NCBI GenBank assembly: GCA_022010055.1
Contig: CP091737.1
Span: 1,736,001 to 1,800,000, forward strand
Length of the DNA: 64,000 bases
Direction: 5' to 3'
Source: Treponema sp.
GTDB taxonomy: Bacteria; Spirochaetota; Spirochaetia; Treponematales; Treponemataceae
The position numbers and the translations under genes were made by a program. Shown piece after piece: positions 31,813-40,207 of this stretch. Under the pieces are notes generated by a model that made no database searches, had not been told where the DNA came from, and saw nothing but the letters and a program-made list of their open reading frames with translations. Numbering within the stretch: position 1 is the first letter of the stretch; each line of letters starts with the position of its first letter.

Positions 31813-32373
31813 TTATTCCGCAAGCAATTTTCTGTCATCAATATTTTCCAGAACTTTCATCTGCTGGATTGCGATTTTGTTCAGTTTTATTGCGTCCGTA
31901 TGGATTCTATAATTGATTTTTGCAAGCTCCCGCTTTGCAGACCAGCCGAGCTGTTTTTGCTCTTCTTCTTTTAGACGCTGGAATTCCCGAAGCAAATATA
32001 ATTTGAACTGAGGAGAGACCCATGAAGCAAATTCAAAAGCCAAATCTTTATGCGCGTAAGTTCCGCCATAGCGACCAGCTTTTGCGATGATTCCAATAGC
32101 ATTCGTTTTTTCTATCCATTGCTTTACAGAAAGAATGAATCTGTTTAGCCCAGCCTCGTTTTTAATTCCCTCGAATTCGGGGGAATTAAAATCAGGATTA
32201 TACATCTCTTCCCATATTCCAAGAAACTCGATTGTATTTTTATTGCGCAGCCATTTTTCAATCAGAGCAAGACCATTTTCTATATTCTTCACCATGTCGG
32301 TTAAAGAAATATAATCTCTTTCATCAATTGAGATTACACTTATCTCTTTGTTGTCTACATTTATTTTTGCCAT
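31813..32373 (-). CDS. KilA-N domain DNA-binding protein, internally deleted
   Basis: KilA-N proteins are phage-derived DNA-binding proteins often found beside restriction-modification specificity genes. The 187 residues begin MAKINVDNKEISVISIDERD and contain KNTIEFLGIWEEMYNP, KTNAIGIIAKAGRYGGTYAH and FASWVSPQFKLYLLREFQRL, all standard for the family. From memory, full-length relatives are ~270 residues. Here INYRIHTDAIK runs directly into LNKIAIQQMKVLENI, which in relatives is ~85 residues further on, so an in-frame internal deletion is likely. AAGGAG precedes the ATG. It starts 13 bases after the specificity gene stop. Confidence 0.75.
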   Translation of the reverse strand: MAKINVDNKEISVISIDERDYISLTDMVKNIENGLALIEKWLRNKNTIEFLGIWEEMYNPDFNSPEFEGIKNEAGLNRFILSVKQWIEKTNAIGIIAKAGRYGGTYAHKDLAFEFASWVSPQFKLYLLREFQRLKEEEQKQLGWSAKRELAKINYRIHTDAIKLNKIAIQQMKVLENIDDRKLLAE

Positions 32374-32386
32374 AAATTCATTCTCC

Positions 32387-33620
32387 TTAATTATGTTCCG
32401 CAACTTCCAGAGTTCCAAAGCCTTCGGATGTTTTATAGTCTGACGGATTTTTGTGGACTGCCTGCTTTGTTGCGGCGATTTTTTTGTCTGCGTAGAGGAC
32501 AACGTCTTTTATCACGAGTTTTTGGACTGCGCTGATAAAGTTTTCCATAAAGGCGTAGTCAGGTGAGCCGTCGGATGTAACTGGAAGAAAAATCATTTCT
32601 TCTTTTACTCTTTCCCAAGTAGCCTTAAATTCGTAACAGAATTTTTGTTTTATTGATTTTTGAATTGTTGCTGTAAAATAGAATAATGATTCTCTACTGT
32701 CTTTATGTTTAATTGATTTTATTAAATACGCATCCCATAAGACACCTGTTATTTGTGGTTGCGGATACACATCTCCTGTTGCAACCGCCCCATTTTGAAC
32801 AATGTCTATAGTCATTTCTTCGGAATCAAAAATATTTTTATCTCCATAAAACATAATGCCGTTCTCACCATGTTTTGCATTTACGATTGGTAAAGTATAT
32901 TTTTCCGATTTTTTTCTGATGAAGTATCTTTTTTTCTTATTAAAAATTTAAATTGTGCAATTCAATCTTATTATACAAATCTCCTATTCTGAATTCCTTC
33001 CACTTCAATTCATTGAAGTGCGCGAGAGCTTCGCTCTCGCATTTCGACAACTTGTAGTTGTCGAAGCCGCTTACCTTTAGGTAAGCGGTCAGTTCGCGTA
33101 TACGCTCCTCTTCGAGTTCGCGTATACGCTCCTCTTCGAGTTCGCGTATAAACGCTTCCATAAAATCAAAATCGATTTTGTTTTCTGGAGTTATAGGGAG
33201 AGAAACTATAATATTTCTAAACTTTTCATCAACATTTCTAACTAAAACTGAAAGCAAAACTTTTTTTTGCATATTTAGCAATGTTGTAAAAAACAAGATT
33301 GCATTCTCTGGCAAATCAAATTTCGGAACTATTTTCCTTACAAACTGACCGGCATACCAAGGTTTTCTTCTGTAGAAAAAATCCATCTGCAATAATCCAA
33401 GACTCCAAGTTCCAGAAGGATTTATATTGTCTTTGTTAACAAATCCAGTTGTCTGCAAAATCCCCTGATTAAAAGAAGTCCTTGTTACATAGTCATATTC
33501 ATTACCTTCAACAAGTTTATTTGCATTAAAACTTAGTGTATTTTGAATCTCAAACAAATCCCCAATCTTAAATTCGCCCCACTTAACTTCATTCAGCTTT
33601 TTGCTAAGCGGGGCATTCAT
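32387..33620 (-). CDS. Specificity subunit of a BcgI-like restriction-modification system (frame break near 32944)
   Basis: The S subunit determines the bipartite DNA target and is shared by cleavage and methylation. There are two target-recognition halves, each opening with the same motif: VKWGEFKIGDLFEI (half 1) and LKWKEFRIGDLYNKIE (half 2). The spacer (~residues 160-200) is a Glu/Arg coiled coil containing LEEERIRE twice, then LTAYLKVSGFDNYKLSK. One T too many in a short T run near 32944 breaks the frame; correcting it reads LNFNKKKRYFIRKKSEKYTL and gives ~410 residues. The start overlaps the upstream methyltransferase stop (ATGA). The spacer DNA contains tandem repeats and palindromes, listed separately. 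Confidence 0.85.
33001..33088. repeat. Four consecutive palindromes inside the specificity gene
   Basis: Four perfect inverted repeats lie end to end: 33001-33020 (CACTTCAAT/ATTGAAGTG), 33022-33040 (GCGAGAGC/GCTCTCGC), 33043-33065 (TTCGACAACT/AGTTGTCGAA) and 33067-33088 (CCGCTTACC/GGTAAGCGG), with loops of 2-4 bases and gaps of 0-2 bases. All are within the coding sequence of the S-subunit spacer and second repeat. The local GC content is higher than in the surrounding gene. Confidence 0.92.
33092..33139. repeat. 24-bp in-frame tandem repeat in the specificity gene spacer
   Basis: Two exact 24-bp units (each containing the palindrome GCGTATACGC) and a partial third unit encode eight residues each (LEEERIRE). 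The unit length equals whole codons, so changes in copy number would alter the spacer between the two target-recognition domains without breaking the frame. Confidence 0.92.
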
Positions 33621-35697
33621 TTTCCCAGGCTGTCGTTCGCCTCGCTTTTTATTACATTGCTCACTTCCCAGGCAAGATAGTCCGCAACAGTTTTCTTGAA
33701 GTCGTCCAAAGTAGGCTTTGTGTCCACCGGCGCGCTCTGGTTCCAGTCATTGCCTTTTTCAGGAGCAATAGTCCCCTCAAAGTATTCGTCTTCGGTTAGA
33801 TATTTAAGGCTTCCTCTTCCAAATTCCACAAGGTCTACAACTTCCGCATAGCGTTCTTTTGCGTGGTCAGTGTCCCTAAGATTCACGCTTGCCTTTTTGC
33901 GGGTTGTGCGGGTGTAACCGTCATTTGAAAAATCAATGAATTTCACTACGCACTTTGCCTTGTGCGGCTCGCCCACCCTAAAAACATAAATGTATGTCTG
34001 AACGCTGGATTTTCCTGCAAACAAATCAATCGGCATTTTTATGCTTGCAAGAAGAGTTGAGTGTTGCAAAATTCTCTTGTTAAAATCAGTTGCCTTTCCG
34101 CTTCCTGCAGAGCCTTGAATAATTATTGCGGCATAGCCTTTTTTCATCATAGAAAGGGCTTTTTCCACAAATATCATTCCGTTTCCTTCCGCAGAATACG
34201 GCGGATTTAATACAAAAGCGTCTGCCGGAAAATCCTCGTCAATGTTGCCAAATCCGTACTTTCCGTTAAAATCGCTAAGGGAATTCTTGTTCAAAATGTT
34301 TGAACTTCCGTCGCCCATCATAATCATGTTCAAAACGGCAAGCATATAAATCTGGGGAAGAATCTCAAGCCCTAAAAGCTGATTAGCCTTGATTTCCGCT
34401 GATTTTTTCGCAAGCTCATCAGGCGATTTTATCTTGTCTTTCGCATCATTAAGCATTTCGTTCATAGCCGCAACAAGCAACCCTGCAGAGCCTGTGGCAA
34501 AATCCCACACATAAGAATCTTTATTCACGCGGGCAAGTTTTACAAGAAGCGTCGCAACATAGCTAGGTGTTAAGACAACATCGTTCAATTTATCCTGAGT
34601 GAACCCAAGCCAGTTATACATTTCATTGAAGAGTTTTCCAGTAAAGTCTGTTGTAAGACCGATTTTATAATAAATGCCCAAGTCATCAACTACCTTGCAA
34701 AAGACTCTTTTCAGCTGGCTTTCTGTTTTGCCTTTTTCGATTTTATTGATGTTATCTGTTGTAAGCGTATTCTGCAAAGAGCGGACAATCAAATCCTTTT
34801 TGTCCTGCGGAATTGATTTCTCATTCAAGAAATTCTTAATTTTGCGAAGAATAATGTCTCCGTCGCGAGAGCCTTCTTCCTGCAAGGATTTCAGCTCGTC
34901 TTTTTCAAGTGGAGTAATCTTATATCTGTTCGGATTGTTCTTGTCAATGATTCCAAGAGTGGCAATGATTGAGGCGGCAACAAGATAAACCCGGTCATTT
35001 CGCCCAAGCCTTTTTCATTCTGGTAAATATCATTGTTCAGTTTTACAAGGCTCGCGCTGATTTCCTGGTCGCGCTGCTCCTTGATTTTTCCAAGCTCTTC
35101 AGGAGAAAGTTTCAGATTTTTTACGGTCTGTATAAAGTTATTGAAATTTTCTTCCTTTAAGAATGAAAGATCTGTGTATTTGCCGATTTCCTGCCCTGTT
35201 CCATAATTGCTTTTTGAAACAAAATAAACTCCAATCTCATGCTGCAATTTTCCAGAAGGGTCTTTATATCCTGTAATTCCAATGGAAATAACATCTTCAA
35301 AAGTTGTGTAATGAAGAATCGCATTTGCATAGTGAACCGCGCCATTCACTGCGTAAGATTTTATATTGGCAAAATCAAGCTCGCCGTTCGCCTTTTTGTT
35401 TGCAATACGACAGTTTGAGTCAAGTTTTATAAGTTTATCCTTATAGCCCTTGTATTCAATAATAACAGGATAAAATCTGCTGTATTTATCTGAAAGCAGA
35501 AGCTTTGCGTCAGGACGATTTCCTCCGTTTCCTCCCTGCTTTGACTCATAGTTTTCAAGAGCCTTGTCTATCTCTGAATTTCCGATTGATTCCTGTTCCA
35601 GTTTGTAATCAAGTTTGTATGATTTTAGCCAGCCGTTAGCCAAGTCCGCGATATTCGGCTCTACTGATTGTGATTTATTCTGCCTATTTTGTGCCAT
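33617..35697 (-). CDS. BcgI-like fused restriction nuclease and N6-adenine methyltransferase (frame break near 34982)
   Basis: About 694 residues combine cleavage and methylation in one chain. Residues ~1-240 resemble the type I R-subunit N-terminal nuclease, with a PD-ExK-like site: Asp in RPDAKLLLSD and Glu/Lys in PVIIEYKGYKDK. From ~280 on is an HsdM-type methyltransferase, with the SAM motif WDFATGSAGLLVAA and catalytic NPPYS. Adding one T near position 34982 gives MTGFIFVAASIIATLG and joins the halves. No helicase/translocase domain is present, which fits the type IIB BcgI arrangement (RM subunit plus separate S) rather than type I. The ATG at 35697 follows AAGGGAAG; an upstream ATG would add 11 residues. 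Confidence 0.82.
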
Positions 35698-35731
35698 TTT
35701 CAGTCTTCTTCCCTTTTTATTTTCTGACAAA

Positions 35732-35760
35732 AAAATTATACCACAAATTCGCCCTATTTG
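35732..35760 (-). promoter_or_regulatory. Promoter of the restriction-modification operon (shared 29-bp sequence, copy 1)
   Basis: Read on the minus strand, this is CAAATAGGGCGAATTTGTGG followed by TATAATTTT. It contains a perfect TATAAT about 35 bases before the methyltransferase-nuclease ATG. It matches 28 of 29 bases with the copy at 36792 upstream of the DUF3791/DUF3990 genes. The AGGGCG segment could be an operator; this is inference. Confidence 0.65.
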
Positions 35761-35850
35761 ACGAAGACTAAAATTCCAAAAAGCTGAAAAAAATAAATTT
35801 TCAGCTTAATATAAAAAAAATATTGAAAGTGAACGGATATAAAGTCCAGT

Positions 35851-36090
35851 CTATTTTTTAACAGGATTTTCCTCGTCAAATTTATCTGCGATATATCCGG
35901 CAGATTCTGCCCAAAGCGCATTTTCCGGCTCATGAAGAAGTTTGCAGGTATTGCTTTTTGAAAACAACAGATTTGCATCCTCGAATGAAATATTTCTTCT
36001 TCTGGCTATTTCCCTTGCAACTGAAAGAACAGAAAGGCAGACATTAATCGTCACATCTTTTCCGTTATATGTAAAAAGATTTTCAGGCAT
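35851..36090 (-). CDS. Small DUF3791-like protein, possible antitoxin
   Basis: A 79-residue acidic helical protein (starts MPENLFTYNGKDVTINVCLS). Its body (ISFEDANLLFSKSNTCKLLH, then WAESAGYIADKFDEE) resembles the short DUF3791 domain found fused to or beside DUF3990 proteins. It overlaps the end of the upstream DUF3990 gene by eight bases, so the two are translated together. In such pairs the small protein may neutralise the larger one; that role is inference. Confidence 0.55.
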   Translation of the reverse strand: MPENLFTYNGKDVTINVCLSVLSVAREIARRRNISFEDANLLFSKSNTCKLLHEPENALWAESAGYIADKFDEENPVKK

Positions 36091-36769
36091 ACACGCTCCT
36101 ATTTAGCAAAATCAGTTTTTCTATCGCTTTTTCCGTGTGAAAAGAAACCTGGTTATTGACATCATTATATTTCAACCTTTCAACAGCTTCAGCCGCATTT
36201 ATTGTTCCCAAAAGATAAAGCTGAACAGTCTGCATTGTGTTATCGTCTGCAACAGGTCCAATCACAACATCAAAATCATGCTGGACTCCGCCTTTGGTTC
36301 GATTTAATTTTATGAACTCAAGCCATTCTTCATCCAAAGAATCAAAATGTTTGATATTCAAATCTTGTGATTCTTCAAAACTGAATTTATAGACATAACT
36401 TTCTGTTTTTCCATTTCTAAGACTCTGCTTATATGCCCAATTTTTTGCCTGCCCTTCAAGAACTGTTGTATAAAAGCCTTTCCCAAAATCACGTCTGTTC
36501 TGAGATTTTGCCAAATCAATCTTTTCAAAAAACGAAGCTGACCCATGATATAAAATCAGCCCTTTTTTTTCCGAGATATTTTTACTGATAAAATCAAAAA
36601 CTTCTTCCAAAGCAACCTGATGCAGATATTCATGCTGGACAAGCATTTTTTCCATAATATTATTTTTATGGAAAATACCTGCACTTTCTTCGTAAGTCAA
36701 ATTGTTGTTTTTTGCATAATTTTCAAGTGCCAATATAAAAAGAAATTCTATATCCGCCTGCTTACTCAT
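36083..36769 (-). CDS. DUF3791-DUF3990 fusion protein, possible ADP-ribosyltransferase-like toxin
   Basis: 228 residues. Residues ~1-65 look like DUF3791 (helical, FLFILALENYAKNNNLTYEE). Residues ~68-215 match DUF3990, with the order YHGSASFFEKIDL, RRDFGKGFYTT, NGKTESYVYKFSF, DFDVVIGPVADDNTM. The YHGS start plus a GFYTT segment resembles the NAD-binding start of ADP-ribosyltransferase folds. A catalytic activity has not been shown from this sequence. It is the first gene of a two-gene operon under the shared 29-bp promoter and lies next to the restriction-modification operon, suggesting a defence or addiction role. Confidence 0.65.
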   Translation of the reverse strand: MSKQADIEFLFILALENYAKNNNLTYEESAGIFHKNNIMEKMLVQHEYLHQVALEEVFDFISKNISEKKGLILYHGSASFFEKIDLAKSQNRRDFGKGFYTTVLEGQAKNWAYKQSLRNGKTESYVYKFSFEESQDLNIKHFDSLDEEWLEFIKLNRTKGGVQHDFDVVIGPVADDNTMQTVQLYLLGTINAAEAVERLKYNDVNNQVSFHTEKAIEKLILLNRSVYA

Positions 36770-36791
36770 TTTTCTCCTCGTTTATTTCAGC

Positions 36792-36820
36792 AAAATTATA
36801 CCACAAATCCGCCCTATTTG
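36792..36820 (-). promoter_or_regulatory. Promoter of the DUF3791/DUF3990 operon (shared 29-bp sequence, copy 2)
   Basis: The minus strand reads CAAATAGGGCGGATTTGTGG followed by TATAATTTT. One base differs from the copy upstream of the restriction-modification operon. A GAGGAGAAA ribosome binding site and the ATG follow within about 25 bases. Confidence 0.65.
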
Positions 36821-36905
36821 CCTTAGCTCCATGATTTACCACGATTGTTTTTTTTCACGTTTTTCCCTTGTTTTCATTCTTGCGTGTTTCTGTTAAAGTT
36901 GAGGT

Positions 36906-38218
36906 ATGCGTAAATTCAGTTTGATTTCTTTACTGGCTCTTTACTTGGGCTGTTTCATTTCTTGCGAAAACCGTATTAAAGGCTACGGTGTTCTTTTGTG
37001 GAATCTTCCAGAGCACCAGTTGCAGGATGGCGATCTGGTTCCAGTTTACATTCGTTCAAATATTTCACAGGTTTATGTAATCGGAACTTCTCAGGGAAAA
37101 ATTGAAATTCCTTTGTGGCAGATTACTGAGCCGGAAATGAAATTCAAAGCAAAAAAAACGGCGAAAAAGTTCGGAGAATACAGGCACACTTACGCCTCTG
37201 TGGCGATGGATGGACTTCCTATGCGCGCAGAACCGGTAAACACCGCAAAACAGGTTTACCGACTAAAAAAAGCGGAAACAATAAAAATTCTCTACAAAGG
37301 AAAAGGACAGGCTGTCTACGCCGGAAAAAAACCGCTTGAAGGCGACTGGCTAAGAGTCCTTACATCTGACGGCACAACCGGCTGGTGCTTCAGCTACAAC
37401 CTGAGGCCTTTTGAAACAGACATAAACGGAATCCAGATAAGCGGCGAAGTTATCGAGGAAGAAAACAGCATCGACACAGAACTTACAGAAATGCTTAAAG
37501 GAATCTGGTATCCTGATTCATACAAAAAAATGATTGACACCGGACGAATCGATCCGGCAAATCAACCTTAACTACAACCTTCATCTGGATGAAGAAACAA
37601 ATAAACTCACTTTCACCATGCCTGGAATCAAAAAAGAATGGGACTATACAGGCGCAAGCGAAGACAACACGATTGTAAACGCAAAGGCTTTCAAGCTGAA
37701 CGATATTCCGATTATCGTTTCCGTAAAAAAATCAACTTACATAGTCGCGCGCTACACAGGGGAAAGCGGAAAACCGGAAGATTTCAACCTTGTCACAATT
37801 GATGCGGACATAAGCCAGCTCGTACAGGATGAAATTCAACGCCGCGAATCAGAATACGAACAGATTTATATGTTCGGCCCGAATTTCCGTTCATCCAGCT
37901 ACGGTCAGCTTTCTTTTAAGGACGACCACACTTTCAGCTGGAACAACAAACCTTCTTGTGCCTGGAGTAATTTCTTCTTCAGCAAAAAACACAGGAACTG
38001 TCCAGATAAAATACTTCCTTATCCGTTCGCTGGCTCAGGCTTATGACGGAGTTCTTACATTTAATTTTGAAGGAATGAACAAAGAAGTCAACTTTTTCTA
38101 TAAAATGGAAGAAAATGGACTTAGATTTGAAGACGCGACCGGTGCAGTTTTAGACGGCAATATTTTCCGGGAAAGAGGAATTTCACCGTTAATCATATTC
38201 TTTAAGCAAGCGGAATAG
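36906..38218 (+). CDS. SH3-domain lipoprotein of unknown function (two frame breaks)
   Basis: About 437 residues. The signal peptide MRKFSLISLLALYLGCFISC holds a spirochete-type lipobox before Cys20. Residues ~95-170 are a bacterial SH3 domain (MDGLPMRAEPVNTAKQVYRL, GDWLRVLTSDGTTGWCFSYN), normally used to bind peptidoglycan or peptides. The remainder is a beta-rich domain. Frame changes near 37550 and 37951 are needed to read a single product (for example SWNNKLLVPGVISSSAKNTG at the second). It lies four bases before the ABC-F gene and is probably cotranscribed with it. Its partner in the envelope is unknown. Confidence 0.7.
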
Positions 38219-38222
38219 TTTC

Positions 38223-40190
38223 ATGGCATTCGTACAGTTTTCACAAGTTTCCCTGGCATTTGGCGACAGGGATATTTTAAAGAATGTAAGCGTAAATCTT
38301 ATGACCGGCACAAAAGCCGCATTAACCGGCGCAAACGGTGCTGGAAAATCAACGCTGATAAAAGTAATGGCAGGGCTGATAAAACCTGACAGCGGAAGCA
38401 GAATCTGCCAGAAAGAAACAAGAATCGCATATCTTCCGCAGAGCGGACTTACACACCACGGATGCTCATTAAAAGAAGAGGCGGACAGGGCTTTTGAATT
38501 CGGCTACGACATTCAGAAACAGATTGACCAGATTGGCGAGCAGCTTGAAAAAGGAACTGGAAACACAGACAACCTGCTTGCAACCCAGGCAGAACTTATT
38601 GCAAAGCTGGAAGAATCCGGCTGGCACAGGCGCGAGGCGACTGCGGAAAGCGTCCTGATGGGTCTTGGTTTTTCGCAGGAAGATTTGCAGAAACAGACGG
38701 AAGAATTTTCAGGCGGATGGCAGATGAGAATCGCCCTTGCAAAGGCGCTTATGCAAAACCCGGACATTCTTCTTCTTGACGAGCCAACAAACTATCTTGA
38801 TATTGAAGCGCGCACATGGCTGGAAAAATTCCTTTCAAACTACAAGGGCGCGTTTCTTCTTGTAAGCCACGACCGCTATTTCCTGGATGTTACGGTAAAC
38901 GAAGTATACGAGCTTTTTGGCGGCGACCTTAAACGCTACAAGGGAAATTTTACACACTACGAGCAAGTGCGCGAAGTCGAGTTGAAAACTTTAATCGCTG
39001 AATACGAAAAACAGCAGGATGAAATTGAAAAACTGCAGGATTTTATCCGCAGATTCGGTGTCCAGGCGACAAAAGCGGCGCAGGCGCAGGAACGGCAGAA
39101 ACAGCTGGACAAAATCCTTGCCCAGAAAATAGAAATTCCGGAAAGCCTTAAAAAAATCCACTTTAAATTTCCGGAAGCTCCGCACGCAGGCCATCTTGTT
39201 TTGCGGACAAAAGGACTTACAAAATCCTACGACGGAAAAACAAATGTGATAGAAAACCTTGACCTGACTGTGGAAAACGGCGAAATGCTTGTTGTTGCCG
39301 GAAGAAACGGCGCGGGAAAATCAACCTTGCTCAGAATGCTCGCAGGCGTTGATCCGATAACAAGCGGAGAAGTGATTCCCGGCACTGGCGTAAAAATCGG
39401 TTATTTCAGCCAGGACAATGCGGAAACAATAAAAGGCGGCGAGACAATTCTTGAATATGTGGAAAGCCAGGCACCGACTGAACTTGTTCCAAAAGTCCGC
39501 GATATGCTTGGAAGTTTTCTTTTCCGCGGCGACGATGTCTTTAAGTCGCTGAATGTTCTTTCCGGCGGTGAAAAAAGCCGGATTGCGCTGCTTCAGCTTT
39601 TGCTGCGGGCGAACAATCTTCTTATCCTTGATGAACCTACAAACCATCTTGATATGCATTCAAAAGACGTTCTGATGAATGCGCTGAAAGATTTTGGCGG
39701 AACAGTGATTTTTGTAAGCCACGACCGTGGATTTATAGAAGGACTTGCGACAAAAGTCCTTGAGCTGAAACCCGGAAGCCACCGCGAATTTCCTGGAAAC
39801 TACAAATATTATATGGAACGCATTGAAGCGGAGGAAGCTGGAATCGTAGGACAGTTTGAAAGAGGAACTGGAATCGCCACAAGCAGCGTAAATTCCACGA
39901 AAACCAGCGAAACAAAAGCCGACGCAACAAAATCGGCCGGAAAATTAAATTGGGAAGAACAGAAAAAAATCGAGGCGGAAAGGCGCAAAAACGAAAAAGA
40001 AGTCGCAAGGCTTGAAACGGAAATTGCAAAAGCCGAGGAAGAAAAATCCGCGCTGGAATCAAAGATGGCATTGCCGGAAGTATACTCAAACGGCGCAAAA
40101 GCAAAAGAAGTCCAGCAAAAGATTGACGAAACAACCAAAAAGATAGAAACTTTAACCCAGGCGTGGGAAACCGCAATGGATAAATTATGA
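38223..40190 (+). CDS. ABC-F family ATPase
   Basis: This is a 655-residue cytoplasmic protein with two ABC domains and no membrane segments. Walker A motifs are TGANGAGKST and AGRNGAGKST, signatures FSGGWQMR and LSGGEKSR, Walker B boxes LLLDEPTNYLD and LILDEPTNHLD. A charged linker (~residues 245-305) separates the domains. A C-terminal Lys/Glu coiled coil (~575-655) follows. ABC-F proteins act on the ribosome E site to relieve stalling or resist drugs. The arm and coiled coil fit the Uup/YdiF-type housekeeping group better than drug-resistance members, but this is uncertain. It overlaps the open frame before galE. Confidence 0.88.
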   Translation: MAFVQFSQVSLAFGDRDILKNVSVNLMTGTKAALTGANGAGKSTLIKVMAGLIKPDSGSRICQKETRIAYLPQSGLTHHGCSLKEEADRAFEFGYDIQKQIDQIGEQLEKGTGNTDNLLATQAELIAKLEESGWHRREATAESVLMGLGFSQEDLQKQTEEFSGGWQMRIALAKALMQNPDILLLDEPTNYLDIEARTWLEKFLSNYKGAFLLVSHDRYFLDVTVNEVYELFGGDLKRYKGNFTHYEQVREVELKTLIAEYEKQQDEIEKLQDFIRRFGVQATKAAQAQERQKQLDKILAQKIEIPESLKKIHFKFPEAPHAGHLVLRTKGLTKSYDGKTNVIENLDLTVENGEMLVVAGRNGAGKSTLLRMLAGVDPITSGEVIPGTGVKIGYFSQDNAETIKGGETILEYVESQAPTELVPKVRDMLGSFLFRGDDVFKSLNVLSGGEKSRIALLQLLLRANNLLILDEPTNHLDMHSKDVLMNALKDFGGTVIFVSHDRGFIEGLATKVLELKPGSHREFPGNYKYYMERIEAEEAGIVGQFERGTGIATSSVNSTKTSETKADATKSAGKLNWEEQKKIEAERRKNEKEVARLETEIAKAEEEKSALESKMALPEVYSNGAKAKEVQQKIDETTKKIETLTQAWETAMDKL

Positions 40191-40207
40191 TAGAAACAGG
40201 AGATTTT

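Noticed and set aside
32387..33620. Phase variation of the S subunit by the short T run near 32944
   Set aside because: The run is only 4-5 bases and the same kind of break occurs in essential genes, so base error is simpler.
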